Shown: in pieces, positions 52,045 through 61,855 of the stretch
Position numbering within the stretch: position 1 is the first letter of the stretch
Layout: every line of letters begins with the position of its first letter
NCBI RefSeq assembly: GCF_021532625.1
Contig: NZ_JAKGAR010000001.1
Location: forward strand, 868,001-932,000
Origin: Octadecabacter algicola
GTDB lineage: Bacteria > Pseudomonadota > Alphaproteobacteria > Rhodobacterales > Rhodobacteraceae
DNA length: 64,000 nucleotides
Direction of reading: 5' to 3'
Position numbers and translations under genes: made by a program
The notes under the pieces: model-generated
The model's input: the letters and a program-made list of their open reading frames with translations, nothing else
Databases searched by the model: none
Told to the model about the DNA's origin: nothing

Positions 52045-53103
52045 ATGTCGACAGTACCCAAATCCGCCCTGCACTACCTCAAGTGGCCCTTGATCGTAAC
52101 TGTTGTCGGCTTGGGATTGTCGGCATGGCTTGGTTACGCAACGCACGGAACATTCGGCGCGGTGCTGTCCTTTTTGATGATTGGACTGGTGTTAGCAGCA
52201 CTGGAAATCGCGCTGTCCTTTGACAACGCAATCGTCAACGCCAACAAACTGGAAGATATGACGCCCATCTGGCGTCAACGGTTTCTGACATGGGGTATTC
52301 TGATTGCCGTCTTCGGCATGCGGATCATCTTTCCGCTGGCGATTGTCGCCGTCTTCGCCAAGATAAATCCAATACAGGCGATGCAGCTCGCGATTGCACA
52401 GCCGGACGAATACGCCCGCATCATCGAAGGCGCACATAAATCGATTGTGGCCTTTGGCGGGACGTTCCTGATGATGGTCGCGCTCAGCTTTTTCCTTGAT
52501 CCAGAAAAAGAAATCGACTGGGTTGGCCCTCTTGAAAAACGGCTGCGCCAGTGCGGATCTGTTCGTGGATTGGAAATCGCCTTTGTGCTGGCGATTGTGG
52601 CTGGGGTCTCCCTCGCCCTGCCCGTAGCAAAGCAGACCGGCTTTTTGTTGTCTGGCATCATGGGCATCATCATCTTCACAATGGTTGAAGGCCTCGGCAA
52701 AGCGCTTGATGGTGTTGCAAGAGACGCCACCAAGGTAGGCGCCGCGGGTGGGTTCGGGGCGTTCATGTACCTCGAAGTGCTCGACGCCAGTTTCTCGTTT
52801 GATGGTGTGATCGGCGCTTTTGCCCTGACGACCAACATCCTGCTGATCGCAATCGGCCTTGGGATCGGTGCGATGTATGTGCGTTCCATGACCATCATGT
52901 TGGTCGAAAAAGGCACGTTGAAGGAATTTCTCTACCTTGAGCATGGCGCGTTTTATTCGATCTTTGCGCTCTCCATAATCATGTTTCTGCAGGCGCTGTG
53001 CCACGTCCCCGAAGCCATAACCGGTTCTATCGGGGTCGCTTTGATCGGCGTCTCGTTGTTTTCGTCGATCCGCTACAACAAGCAACAGATCGAGACAGGC
53101 TGA
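52045..53103 (+). CDS. DUF475 / TerC-superfamily membrane protein
   Basis: 352 aa with about nine hydrophobic helices. ALEIALSFDNAIVNANKLEDM and YLEVLDASFSFDGVIGAFAL are the paired acidic transmembrane motifs of the TerC superfamily; the overall length fits DUF475. Family members are implicated in tellurite resistance or metal export, particularly manganese. Its position between TRAP and dehydratase genes is unusual. Transcription from the TRAP promoter is possible, since only 45 bp separate it from dctM. No link to uronates is known to me. Confidence 0.88.
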   Translation: MSTVPKSALHYLKWPLIVTVVGLGLSAWLGYATHGTFGAVLSFLMIGLVLAALEIALSFDNAIVNANKLEDMTPIWRQRFLTWGILIAVFGMRIIFPLAIVAVFAKINPIQAMQLAIAQPDEYARIIEGAHKSIVAFGGTFLMMVALSFFLDPEKEIDWVGPLEKRLRQCGSVRGLEIAFVLAIVAGVSLALPVAKQTGFLLSGIMGIIIFTMVEGLGKALDGVARDATKVGAAGGFGAFMYLEVLDASFSFDGVIGAFALTTNILLIAIGLGIGAMYVRSMTIMLVEKGTLKEFLYLEHGAFYSIFALSIIMFLQALCHVPEAITGSIGVALIGVSLFSSIRYNKQQIETG

Positions 53104-53127
53104 CCCCGAGTTTCACAGAGGTACACT

Positions 53128-54252
53128 ATGAAAGTCCTAATCCACGGAACCGGTTTTGCAGGGCAAGGCCATACAGATGCGTTCCGTTGGGCTGGGGCTG
53201 ATGTGGTCGGAATGGTCGGACGCACCGAACATGTGGTGCAGGAAGTCGCCGGCAAGTTGGCAATCCCTTACGCTGGAACGGATTGGGCCGCCGCCTTGGA
53301 TGCTTGCCAGCCTGATATCGTATCCATCGCCACACCGGGTGGTGCGCATTACGAAGTCATCAAACAGGCCTTAGCGCGCGATTGCCATGTCTTTGTCGAC
53401 AAACCCATGACACATAGCGGCGAAACGGCGGTCGAACTGCGTAACCTCGCACAGGCCAAAGGCGTTAAGACCGCTTACGCCGCGTCGTTTCGCTATGCCC
53501 CCAGCATCCTGCACGCAAAACGCCTCGTCGCTGACGGCGCAATCGGAGAACCGACCGAGGTTGAGTGCATCTCCCACTTCAACCTAGATCGTAACATCCC
53601 GTTTGGGTGGTCTCATGAGGCCGCCGCTGGTGGTGGGCGGCTCAACAACAACTTTACCCATACCCTGTCTATCGTGGCCTCGGTTGTCGGTGATGACATC
53701 CAATCCATCATTGGCGAAGTGCGCGATGACCTTGGCCGCGCGCCAATCGTCGAAGGTGTCCATAACTTCATGACGCGGCGCGATTTCATCCCCGACGATC
53801 TGAATGATCCGACACTGAAATGGGGCGATAGCGATGTGGAATGGTCCTATACCGTTCTGGCAAAGCTCGGCAGTCCTTTGGCGTCAAAACCAGTTTCAGT
53901 CTTGTTCAAACACGGTGGCTTGGTGCCTCGGTTCCATGAAGATCACATTGTGTTCTACGGCGCAAAAGGCGCAATCTACATCAAAGGCCATTATGGCAGC
54001 GGTCAGCTATCGCTTTATCTAGACGGCGCTTGGGTCGATCAAGACTTGCCCGAGGATATCAAAGCAGCCAACCCTGATGTCAAAGGCGAAACCGAACAGT
54101 GCTGGCACTACTTGGCCCGCGAATTTTTGGCTGACATTCAAGGCAAAGACGTTCCCCACTATCCGACCTTCAAAGATGGGGCGCAGTATCAGCAGATCAT
54201 CGATGTGATCCGTCAAAACGACAATTGGACGGACATCACTGATCTGGCATGA
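53128..54252 (+). CDS. Gfo/Idh/MocA family oxidoreductase
   Basis: 374 aa. The N-terminus KVLIHGTGFAGQGHTDAFRWAG is a Rossmann fold with a GTGFAG loop. HVFVDKPMTHSGETA gives the Asp-Lys-Pro variant of the conserved E/D-K-P motif. AAAGGGRLNNNFTHTLSI is the region expected to hold the catalytic His. It probably oxidises or reduces a sugar acid. It lies 24 bp after the TerC-family gene and 30 bp before the ManD-type dehydratase, so a joint role in a side branch of sugar-acid catabolism is likely. Confidence 0.88.
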   Translation: MKVLIHGTGFAGQGHTDAFRWAGADVVGMVGRTEHVVQEVAGKLAIPYAGTDWAAALDACQPDIVSIATPGGAHYEVIKQALARDCHVFVDKPMTHSGETAVELRNLAQAKGVKTAYAASFRYAPSILHAKRLVADGAIGEPTEVECISHFNLDRNIPFGWSHEAAAGGGRLNNNFTHTLSIVASVVGDDIQSIIGEVRDDLGRAPIVEGVHNFMTRRDFIPDDLNDPTLKWGDSDVEWSYTVLAKLGSPLASKPVSVLFKHGGLVPRFHEDHIVFYGAKGAIYIKGHYGSGQLSLYLDGAWVDQDLPEDIKAANPDVKGETEQCWHYLAREFLADIQGKDVPHYPTFKDGAQYQQIIDVIRQNDNWTDITDLA

Positions 54253-54282
54253 TCGGCCATTAAGACGAAAGGGAAAACAGTC

Positions 54283-55509
54283 ATGAAAATCACGAGTGCA
54301 CAGGTCTTTGTAGGTGGTCCCGGTAAGAATTACGTCACCTTGAAAATCATGACTGACCAAGGCGTTTATGGCCTTGGTGACGCGACCCTGAACAACCGAG
54401 AAACCTTGCCCGCAGCCTATCTTCAGGACTACCTGATCCCTGCTCTAATCGGCATGGACCCACGGCGAAGCGAAGACATCTGGCAGTTCTTCTATCGCGG
54501 TGCCTATTTCCGCCGTGGCCCCATTGCGATGGCCGCATATGGTGCGATCGACATGGCGCTTTGGGACATCAAAGGAAAGATCGCGGGGCTGCCGTGCTAC
54601 GATTTGTTTGGCGGCAAAAGCCGCAATGGAGCGATGGTCTATGCCCATGCCACGGGCGCCGATCTTGAGGACCTCATGGACTCGGTCCAGCATTTTGTCG
54701 ATGACGGTTACAAAGCCGTTCGAGTTCAATGCGGTATTCCAGGCATGCCCAGCGCCAGCTATGCAGTCCCCGAGGAAAAGGGATCTTCAACCGAATACAT
54801 GACCAATTTCAGCGGGATACGACCCAAAGTTGAGACATGGGACACCGGAAAATACATGCGCTACATGCCGCAGGCTTTGGCCGATATCCGTGAACGGTTC
54901 GGCCCCGATTTGCATATCTTGCACGACGTCCACCATCGCCTTACCCCGCGCGAGGCCGCAGCCTTTGCAAAAGACGTCGAACCCGTGGACCTGTACTGGC
55001 TCGAAGACCCGACAGTTGCCGACGACCAAGATGCGCTGAAACTGATCCGTCAGCATTCAACAACCCCCATCGCCATCGGCGAGGTGTTCAATTCAATCTG
55101 GGACTGCAACAAGCTGATCGAAAACGAGCTGATCGACTTCATCCGCGTGGCCGCGACCTACGGCGGCGGTATCACCCAACTAAAGCGGATTATTGATCTG
55201 GCTGGCCTGCATCATGTCCGTACGGGCTTTCATGGCGCACCGAGCCATTCCCCCATCAGCATGGCTGCGCAATACCATTTGAACGCGTGGGCCCCTAATT
55301 TTGGCATTCAGGAATATCTGGTGCTGGGAACGCCCGAATGCGACGCCTTGTTCCCCCACGATCACCTTATGGAAAACGGGATGGTTTACGTCAGCGATGC
55401 ACCGGGCCTCGGGGTGGATTTCGACGAAAGCGAGGCCACGAAGTACAGCTACAGTGCTGGCAGCCATCCGGTCGTGCGCCTGCAGGATGGTACACTGTGG
55501 AATTACTGA
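54283..55509 (+). CDS. manD: ManD/RspA-type mannonate dehydratase (enolase superfamily)
   Basis: 408 aa. Magnesium ligands Asp215, Glu241 and Glu267 are visible in HILHDVHH, YWLEDP and AIGEVFNS. His217 and the Arg147/Tyr160 pair (KAVRVQCGIPG, SASYAVPE) agree with the acid/base residues described for D-mannonate dehydratase of this family. WNY at the C-terminus is also typical. The group contains fast D-mannonate dehydratases and slow enzymes active on gluconate, and sequence alone does not settle which this is. It would be a second, unrelated enzyme for the UxuA reaction in the same locus. Confidence 0.88.
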   Translation: MKITSAQVFVGGPGKNYVTLKIMTDQGVYGLGDATLNNRETLPAAYLQDYLIPALIGMDPRRSEDIWQFFYRGAYFRRGPIAMAAYGAIDMALWDIKGKIAGLPCYDLFGGKSRNGAMVYAHATGADLEDLMDSVQHFVDDGYKAVRVQCGIPGMPSASYAVPEEKGSSTEYMTNFSGIRPKVETWDTGKYMRYMPQALADIRERFGPDLHILHDVHHRLTPREAAAFAKDVEPVDLYWLEDPTVADDQDALKLIRQHSTTPIAIGEVFNSIWDCNKLIENELIDFIRVAATYGGGITQLKRIIDLAGLHHVRTGFHGAPSHSPISMAAQYHLNAWAPNFGIQEYLVLGTPECDALFPHDHLMENGMVYVSDAPGLGVDFDESEATKYSYSAGSHPVVRLQDGTLWNY

Positions 55510-55623
55510 TGGTGCTTAAAAATTAGGCACTCCGCCTTGGTTCTGTTTGAATTTTCAAGTCTTAGAGTGGAGGTCTCTGGCACTCCCCAAAACGCTCTCT
55601 TATCGTGATCCGACGAAAATTGA

Positions 55624-56481
55624 ATGCCGGAGAAAATCATCACTCAAGCCGCCCCGATATCATTGCAAGGTGCTGATGCGTTGCAACCTCGTGCCATCGG
55701 TGCGGCGTCACTTTCAGTGAGTGCAGACGATACAGGCCGCACGCGCTTGCAGACAATGCGGCAGGCTGGTTCGACGCGCTTGGTTCTACCACAGACGTTT
55801 CGCCCAGACCTTGAAGCTGTGATCGTCAACACTGCTGGCGGGATCACCGGAGGCGACGCCTATGAATTTGCTTTTGAGGCTGGGCCGAACGCGACGCTAA
55901 CCCTAACAACCCAGGCCGCCGAACGCGCCTATCGTGCGCAAACCGGTGAAACGGGCCGATTGAGCACGCAGTTAACCGTCAACGCGGGCGCGCGGCTCAA
56001 CTGGTTGCCACAAGAGATGATCCTGTTTGAAGGCTGCAACCTGCACCGCTGCCTTGAGATCCAGATGGACGCCTCGGCAGAACTGTTGATGGTCGAACCC
56101 GTTGTCTTTGGCCGCACGGCTATGGGCGAAACCCTACGCGATGTGCAATTCAAAGACCGCATCAAGATTACCCGTGATGGCGTGCCAATCTATGTCGACG
56201 GTGTGGACCTGCGCGGTGATGCTGCGGCCCACCTTGCCACGACAGCAACGGCCAAAGGCGCTGGGGCTATGTGCAGTGTCGTGATGGTCACCCCTGACGC
56301 TGAACGCCACCTTACACCAGTACGTGCCTTGCTGCCCGATACCGCAGGCGCCAGCGTTCTTGGCAGTGACGTTTTGGTCATTCGCCATCTTGCACCGGAC
56401 AGCTATGATCTACGCCGCGATCTGATCCCCGTTCTTGAACACCTTAACCAATCCCCTCTCCCCGCGTCATGGAGGCTTTAA
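55624..56481 (+). CDS. ureD: Urease accessory protein UreD
   Basis: 285 aa. It binds apo-urease and helps UreF and UreG deliver nickel. Family blocks seen: VNTAGGITGGDAYEFAFEAG, LTTQAAERAYRAQTG and LNWLPQEMILFEGCNL. VFGRTAMGETL is the conserved mid-protein motif. It is the first gene of the urease operon, with ureA three bases after its stop. The 114 bp upstream carries the promoter; I see no clear regulator site in it. Confidence 0.93.
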   Translation: MPEKIITQAAPISLQGADALQPRAIGAASLSVSADDTGRTRLQTMRQAGSTRLVLPQTFRPDLEAVIVNTAGGITGGDAYEFAFEAGPNATLTLTTQAAERAYRAQTGETGRLSTQLTVNAGARLNWLPQEMILFEGCNLHRCLEIQMDASAELLMVEPVVFGRTAMGETLRDVQFKDRIKITRDGVPIYVDGVDLRGDAAAHLATTATAKGAGAMCSVVMVTPDAERHLTPVRALLPDTAGASVLGSDVLVIRHLAPDSYDLRRDLIPVLEHLNQSPLPASWRL

Positions 56482-56484
56482 GCC

Positions 56485-56787
56485 ATGCAACTTACCCCGC
56501 GAGAAAAAGATAAACTGCTGATCGCCATGGCAGCCGAAGTCGCCCGCAAGCGATTGGCCCGTGGCGTAAAGCTGAACCACCCAGAGGCAATTGCCCTGAT
56601 CACGGACACCGTGGTTGAAGGCGCGCGCGACGGACGCAGCGTTGCTGACATGATGGAAGCCGGAGGGCTGGTCGTGACCCGCGATCAATGCATGGAGGGC
56701 ATCCCCGAGATGATCCATGAAGTTCAAGTCGAGGCCACGTTTCCCGACGGCACCAAGCTCGTCACTGTTCACAATCCGATTAGGTAG
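56485..56787 (+). CDS. ureA: Urease subunit gamma
   Basis: 100 aa, standard length. The N-terminal [20 protein letters not shown] and later [21 protein letters not shown] are typical of UreA, as is [21 protein letters not shown] (each in part). It forms the (alpha-beta-gamma) urease core with UreB and UreC, which hydrolyses urea to ammonia and carbamate in the cytoplasm. ureB follows 9 bp later. Confidence 0.96.
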   Translation: MQLTPREKDKLLIAMAAEVARKRLARGVKLNHPEAIALITDTVVEGARDGRSVADMMEAGGLVVTRDQCMEGIPEMIHEVQVEATFPDGTKLVTVHNPIR

Positions 56788-56796
56788 GAGAACAAC

Positions 56797-57102
56797 ATGA
56801 TCCCCGGAGAGATTTTCCCAGCCGATACCCCTTTGACCCTGAACGAAGGCGCAGAGGCAATTACGTTGCAGGTTGCCAATACCGGCGATCGCCCTGTGCA
56901 AGTCGGCAGCCATTACCATTTTGCAGAAACCAATCCAGCGCTGGATTTTGACCGCGCCGCAGCCCGCGGCATGCGTCTTGATATTGCCGCAGGGACTGCT
57001 GTGCGGTTCGAGCCGGGCCAACGCCGCGACGTCCAGCTGATCCCCTTTGGTGGCGATCGTAAGATTTTTGGTTTCAATCAAGAAGTCATGGGAGACCTAT
57101 AG
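56797..57102 (+). CDS. ureB: Urease subunit beta
   Basis: 101 aa. [17 protein letters not shown] opens the protein, and [19 protein letters not shown] and [21 protein letters not shown] are family hallmarks. A separate ureB gene, rather than a fusion with ureA, is the common bacterial layout. The ureC ATG follows the stop immediately with no gap. Confidence 0.96.
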   Translation: MIPGEIFPADTPLTLNEGAEAITLQVANTGDRPVQVGSHYHFAETNPALDFDRAAARGMRLDIAAGTAVRFEPGQRRDVQLIPFGGDRKIFGFNQEVMGDL

Positions 57103-58812
57103 ATGCCTCGTGAAATCCCCCGCCCCCAATATGCTGCCATGTTCGGCCCGACGACTGGCGACAAAGTGCGCCTTGCGGACACCGACCTGATCATCGAAGT
57201 CGAACGCGATCTTACCACCTATGGTGAAGAGGTTAAGTTCGGCGGCGGTAAAGTCATCCGTGACGGTATGGGCCAAAGCCAAGTCACCCGCGCAAACGGT
57301 GCTGTGGATACGGTCATAACCAATGCGTTGATCGTCGACCATTCCGGCATCTACAAAGCGGATGTCGCGCTGAAAGACGGCCTAATCCATGCCATCGGCA
57401 AAGCAGGTAATCCTGACACCCAATCCGGCGTCGATATCATCATCGGACCAGGCACAGAGATTATCGCAGGCGAAGGCCGCATTCTAACAGCGGGTGGTGT
57501 GGACAGTCATATCCACTTTATTTGCCCGCAACAGATGGAAGACTCGCTGCATTCCGGCGTGACGACCTGCTTTGGTGGTGGCACTGGCCCTGCGCACGGC
57601 ACGCTCGCCACGACCTGCACGCCGGGTCCATGGCATATCGGGCGGATGCTCCAGAGCTTTGACGGTATTACCATGAACATCGGCCTGTCGGGCAAAGGCA
57701 ACGCAAGCCAACCAGACGCTCTGGTTGAGATGGTTCAGGCCGGTGCTTGTGCACTGAAACTGCACGAAGACTGGGGCACCACCCCTGCTGCGATTGATTG
57801 CTGCCTTGGTGTTGCGGATGATCTCGATGTGCAGGTGATGATCCACACGGACACACTTAATGAATCCGGCTTTGTTGAACACACAGTCGGTGCGATTAAA
57901 AACCGCACGATCCACGCCTTCCATACCGAAGGCGCAGGCGGTGGGCACGCACCAGACATCATTAAGATCTGCGGCCATGACAATGTCATCCCAAGTTCGA
58001 CCAATCCAACGCGCCCTTTCACGGTGAACACGTTGGAAGAACACCTTGATATGTTGATGGTGTGCCACCACCTCGACAAATCGATCCCCGAAGACATCGC
58101 CTTCGCCGAAAGCCGTATCCGTCGTGAAACCATCGCCGCCGAAGACATCCTGCATGACATTGGCGCGTTTTCGATCATCGCGTCTGACAGTCAGGCCATG
58201 GGTCGTGTTGGCGAAGTCCTGATCCGCACATGGCAAACCGCCGACAAGATGAAGAAACAACGCGGCGCGCTGGCAGATGAAACTGGCGACAACGACAATA
58301 TGCGCGTGCGCCGCTACATCGCGAAATACACGATCAACCCCGCCATTGCGCAGGGCGTTGGCCATGTAATCGGCGATATTTCTGTTGGAAAACGGGCTGA
58401 TCTGGTCCTATGGGACACCGCATTCTTTGGTGTTAAGCCTGAAATGGTTTTGATGGCGGGTACGATCGTCGTGGCGCAAATGGGTGATCCCAACGCGTCT
58501 ATCCCCACCCCACAGCCCGTCTATACGCGCCCTATGTTTGGCCAGTATGGCAGCGCACAACAGCATACCTCTGTCAGCTTCGTGTCAGGTGTCGCACAAG
58601 ACGCAGGCCTGCGAGACAGCTTGGGACTAGGGAAACAAACGGTTGCAGTGAAGAACACGCGTACAATTGGTAAATCGGATATGGTGTTGAACGACGCCAC
58701 GCCCGAAGTCGAAGTTGATCCCGAGACCTATGAAGTCCGCGCGGACGGTGAATTACTCACGTGTCAGCCAGCAGATGTGCTACCCATGGCGCAACGATAC
58801 TTTATGTTCTGA
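57103..58812 (+). CDS. ureC: Urease subunit alpha (catalytic)
   Basis: 569 aa. The di-nickel site is complete: HIHFICPQQ (His pair), [11 protein letters not shown] with the Lys that is carbamylated, [28 protein letters not shown], and the Asp in [11 protein letters not shown]. The active-site flap is [20 protein letters not shown] (in part), with the catalytic His. Length and motifs match active bacterial ureases, with no missing residue seen. Confidence 0.98.
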   Translation: MPREIPRPQYAAMFGPTTGDKVRLADTDLIIEVERDLTTYGEEVKFGGGKVIRDGMGQSQVTRANGAVDTVITNALIVDHSGIYKADVALKDGLIHAIGKAGNPDTQSGVDIIIGPGTEIIAGEGRILTAGGVDSHIHFICPQQMEDSLHSGVTTCFGGGTGPAHGTLATTCTPGPWHIGRMLQSFDGITMNIGLSGKGNASQPDALVEMVQAGACALKLHEDWGTTPAAIDCCLGVADDLDVQVMIHTDTLNESGFVEHTVGAIKNRTIHAFHTEGAGGGHAPDIIKICGHDNVIPSSTNPTRPFTVNTLEEHLDMLMVCHHLDKSIPEDIAFAESRIRRETIAAEDILHDIGAFSIIASDSQAMGRVGEVLIRTWQTADKMKKQRGALADETGDNDNMRVRRYIAKYTINPAIAQGVGHVIGDISVGKRADLVLWDTAFFGVKPEMVLMAGTIVVAQMGDPNASIPTPQPVYTRPMFGQYGSAQQHTSVSFVSGVAQDAGLRDSLGLGKQTVAVKNTRTIGKSDMVLNDATPEVEVDPETYEVRADGELLTCQPADVLPMAQRYFMF

Positions 58813-58823
58813 AAGGCGCCCCA

Positions 58824-59435
58824 ATGGCACATGTTTTCCAAACCCTTCGCTCTTCTTTTGTAGCTGGCTTGTTGCTCGCTCCGATCAGCGTGGCTGCGCA
58901 AACCAGTTGCCCAACGGCAAACATGCTGAACGGGCAAGGTATCCGGTTCACGCAAGACAATGGCGACTATGAAATCCACCGCATGGCGTCCAATGGATCG
59001 ATCCAGCAGAACACGTATTTTAGTGGCGATGAGAGCCTGAATTATCTCGCTCACGGGGTTCATGTGCTTCAGTTGAGTTCGATTGAAAACGGGCGGATCA
59101 TTCCAGATTCACTGTGGCAGTTTGTATTCGAAGAACCGATTGCAGACCTACCCGCCCCGGTTGCTGGTGGGACGTGGTCCGCACGGACAACTCAAATCCA
59201 GATGGGTGAAACAACCATCGAACGAGTGCGTCATCGGTGGGGGGCTGCAACCCAGTTCACGATGGGCGGCTGCACGTTGGATGCGATCCCCGTCAGCGTG
59301 AAATATACCAGCCGGGAATACGATCACATCGAAGAAGCGCTGTATTTTCCGGACCTCGGAACGGCAGTTCTGACAGCCTATTCGGATTCCGAAGGCCGAG
59401 ATGAGTTCACCTTCGTTTCTGTTCGGGCGCAGTGA
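58824..59435 (+). CDS. Secreted protein of unknown function embedded in the urease operon
   Basis: 203 aa from the ATG at 58824, preceded by AAAGG. Residues 1-26 form a signal peptide (SSFVAGLLLAPISVAAQ, with cleavage after AQ or nearby). The mature part is probably all-beta, with two Cys (CPTANM near the N-terminus and GGCTLDAIPV later) that could form a disulfide. I do not recognise the family. It lies 11 bp after ureC and 9 bp before ureE. A periplasmic role beside cytoplasmic urease is not explained by known urease biology. Confidence 0.75.
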   Translation: MAHVFQTLRSSFVAGLLLAPISVAAQTSCPTANMLNGQGIRFTQDNGDYEIHRMASNGSIQQNTYFSGDESLNYLAHGVHVLQLSSIENGRIIPDSLWQFVFEEPIADLPAPVAGGTWSARTTQIQMGETTIERVRHRWGAATQFTMGGCTLDAIPVSVKYTSREYDHIEEALYFPDLGTAVLTAYSDSEGRDEFTFVSVRAQ

Positions 59436-59444
59436 GACACATAA

Positions 59445-59915
59445 ATGACGAACCCAACCGCACAGACCATCAAAAGGCACGCCCATGCAAAGGACCCTAT
59501 GGGCCATTGCACGCTGACCTATGATGACCGTTTTTTGCGCCGCAAGATGCTGGCGACAGATGACGGGGTGAAATTCCTTGTCGATCTAGAAAACACCGAG
59601 TCCCTGAACCAAGGGGACGCATTCGTGCTGGGCGATGGCCAGATGATCGAAGTTCACGCGGCCCCTGAACCACTTTACCAAGTGACGGGCGATAATCTGG
59701 TGCAACTGGCGTGGCATGTTGGCAACCGCCACACCCCCTGTCAGATCGAAGCCGATCACCTGTTGATCCAAGCGGACCCTGTCATTGGCCATATGTTGGA
59801 ACACTTGGGCGCTCAGGTGGCAGAGGTAACGGCCCCCTTCACACCAGAAGGCGGCGCCTACGGTCACGGGCGCACCCACAGCCATGAACATGTGGCAACC
59901 GCACATGACCACTAA
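59445..59915 (+). CDS. ureE: Urease accessory protein UreE
   Basis: 156 aa nickel metallochaperone. LTYDDRFLRRKMLATDDG is the N-terminal peptide-binding domain and WHVGNRHTPCQIEADHLLIQ contains the dimer-interface nickel-binding His region. The tail [16 protein letters not shown] is His-rich and should bind additional nickel. It overlaps the start of ureF by about 11 bp, indicating coupling. Confidence 0.94.
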   Translation: MTNPTAQTIKRHAHAKDPMGHCTLTYDDRFLRRKMLATDDGVKFLVDLENTESLNQGDAFVLGDGQMIEVHAAPEPLYQVTGDNLVQLAWHVGNRHTPCQIEADHLLIQADPVIGHMLEHLGAQVAEVTAPFTPEGGAYGHGRTHSHEHVATAHDH

Positions 59916-60552
59916 CCGCGACGTCTTAACCCTGACGCAATGGCTTTCCCCGAGTTTCCCCCTTGGGTCCTTTGCCTATTCCCACGGTCTGGAAACCGCG
60001 ATTGCGAACGGCACCCTCGCGACAGCCACAGACCTTCAAGACTGGCTGACAGACCTGCTGGCACACGGCAGTGGCCGCAATGACTGCATCCTGCTGCGCG
60101 CGGGATATGACTGTGGTGATGATGGATTGGCAGATGTGAACGCAACCGCCCTCGCCTTTGCGGCCTCATCAGAACGTATTCAAGAGACGCTTTTGCAAGG
60201 GGCGGCGTTTTGCCAGACCACGGCGGCGATCTGGGGTGATAATACCCTTCCTGAACTTGCCCTACCTGTGGCAGTTGGGATGGCAGCAGCGCGACAGGGC
60301 ATCGACCAAACACTTACAGCCTCAATGTATCTACAGGCCTTTTGCAGCAATCTGGTGTCTGCCTCTGTACGGGCGGTGCCGCTTGGGCAAACCGAGGGCC
60401 AAGCAGTACTGGCCGCCCTCTCCCCCCTGTGCATCGAAATTGCCGAAGACACCGCAAACGCCACCCTCGATGATTTGCAGAGCACGGCGTTCCTGTCTGA
60501 CATCGCAGCGATGCAACATGAAACACTACAACCAAGGATTTTCCGCTCATGA
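59905..60552 (+). CDS. ureF: Urease accessory protein UreF
   Basis: 215 aa from the ATG at 59905. [22 protein letters not shown] is the conserved N-terminus of UreF, and [21 protein letters not shown] the conserved C-terminal helix pair (each in part). UreF gates GTP hydrolysis by UreG during nickel insertion. A start at 59884 would sit deeper within ureE and adds unlike residues. It ends in an ATGA overlap with ureG. Confidence 0.93.
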   Translation: MTTNRDVLTLTQWLSPSFPLGSFAYSHGLETAIANGTLATATDLQDWLTDLLAHGSGRNDCILLRAGYDCGDDGLADVNATALAFAASSERIQETLLQGAAFCQTTAAIWGDNTLPELALPVAVGMAAARQGIDQTLTASMYLQAFCSNLVSASVRAVPLGQTEGQAVLAALSPLCIEIAEDTANATLDDLQSTAFLSDIAAMQHETLQPRIFRS

Positions 60553-61166
60553 GCAAACACGGCCCCCTTCGCATTGGTATCGGCGGCCCCGTTGGTGCGG
60601 GTAAAACCACGCTAACGGCGGCTTTGGCGCGGGCGCTGCACCCACGGTTGTCCATTGGTGTCATCACCAATGACATCTACACTCAAGAAGACGCTGAAGC
60701 GCTAATGCGCATGCAAATCCTACCGCAAGAACGTGTGATTGGCGTTGAAACCGGCGGATGCCCCCATACTGCAATCCGCGAAGACGCATCAATCAACCTC
60801 GCGGCGATTGCCGAGATGCGCAAACGCTTCGATGACCTAGACGCCGTAATGATCGAAAGCGGTGGCGACAATCTGTCGGCCACCTTCAGCCCTGAATTGG
60901 CAGATCTGACGATCTACGTGATCGATGTGGCAGCAGGCGAGGAAATCCCGCGCAAAGGCGGACCAGCGATTACAAAGTCGGATATTCTTGTCATCAACAA
61001 AACCGATCTGGCACCACATGTTGGTGCCTCACTTGACGTTATGGACCGCGACGCCACCAAAATGCGCGCGGGCCGTCCCTTTGTGTTCTGTTCCTTGCGA
61101 AATGATCAAGGCGTCGATGAAGTTCTCAGCCTCATCTCTGACATTGGCGGACTGCCGTTAGACTGA
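60549..61166 (+). CDS. ureG: Urease accessory GTPase UreG
   Basis: 205 aa SIMIBI GTPase. The P-loop is [37 protein letters not shown] contains the nickel-binding Cys-Pro-His motif, [12 protein letters not shown] is the switch region, and VINKTDLAP is the base-recognition NKxD. It overlaps ureF by ATGA. Its last 9 bp overlap the end of the convergent urtE gene. Confidence 0.97.
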   Translation: MSKHGPLRIGIGGPVGAGKTTLTAALARALHPRLSIGVITNDIYTQEDAEALMRMQILPQERVIGVETGGCPHTAIREDASINLAAIAEMRKRFDDLDAVMIESGGDNLSATFSPELADLTIYVIDVAAGEEIPRKGGPAITKSDILVINKTDLAPHVGASLDVMDRDATKMRAGRPFVFCSLRNDQGVDEVLSLISDIGGLPLD

Positions 61167-61853
61167 CACCAGTTCGAGCAGTTGTTCACGCCCGACGTTG
61201 GCCGACACATCATCTAACGTGACTGTGCCGCGATCCATAGTCACGAACCGATCGCCCAGTTCAAAGGCGAAATCAAAGAACTGTTCAACCAAAACAATCG
61301 CGATTTCTCCTTGGTCCCGTAGCTTTTGAATGACCTCACCAATGTGTTTGATGATGTTGGGCTGGATCCCCTCAGTCGGTTCATCCAGCAGCAAGACAGA
61401 TGGTTTGGTGATCAATGCACGCGCAATGGCCAGCTGCTGTTGTTGCCCCCCAGACAAGTCCCCGCCGCGACGTGCGGACATGTCCCGCAGCACGGGAAAC
61501 AGATCGTAGATATGGTCTGGCACACCGTGGGCACGGCCCTCAAGGCAGGCAAAACCGGTCTCAAGGTTTTCGGTTACGGTCATCATCGGGAACACTTCGC
61601 GCCCCTGCGGGACATATGCAATCCCTGCCCGCGCGGCGTTCACGGCTGAATGCTTGCCAAGAACCTGACCGTCCAGTGAGATCGCGCCAGATGCAAACGG
61701 ATGACGCCCTGCAATGGCTTTCAGCAAAGACGTCTTGCCCACGCCGTTGGTGCCCATCACGGCCGTAATCTCACCCTTCTTGGCGGAGAGATTGATGCCA
61801 TTCAGAATCTGGCTTTGGCCATATTTCAGCGTTAAATCTTTGACTTCCAACAT
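61158..61853 (-). CDS. urtE: Urea ABC transporter ATP-binding protein UrtE
   Basis: 231 aa. The Walker A is [13 protein letters not shown], the signature [15 protein letters not shown], and Walker [25 protein letters not shown] is especially typical of UrtE. It is the LivF-like ATPase of the urea importer. The convergent placement directly beside the urease operon supports urea as substrate. It is 2 bp downstream of urtD. Confidence 0.95.
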   Translation of the reverse strand: MLEVKDLTLKYGQSQILNGINLSAKKGEITAVMGTNGVGKTSLLKAIAGRHPFASGAISLDGQVLGKHSAVNAARAGIAYVPQGREVFPMMTVTENLETGFACLEGRAHGVPDHIYDLFPVLRDMSARRGGDLSGGQQQQLAIARALITKPSVLLLDEPTEGIQPNIIKHIGEVIQKLRDQGEIAIVLVEQFFDFAFELGDRFVTMDRGTVTLDDVSANVGREQLLELVSV

Positions 61854-61855
61854 GA

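Noticed and set aside
52192-53085. 297-codon antisense frame inside the TerC-family gene
   Set aside because: Highly charged His/Asp/Arg-rich translation typical of the reverse complement of a membrane-protein gene.
55578-55595. TGGCAC resembling a sigma-54 -24 element upstream of ureD
   Set aside because: The required TTGC-type -12 element at the correct spacing is missing (the sequence reads AAAACG), so a sigma-54 promoter is not supported.
57484-58365. 293-codon antisense frame inside ureC
   Set aside because: Shadow of the strongly conserved ureC frame with no family resemblance.
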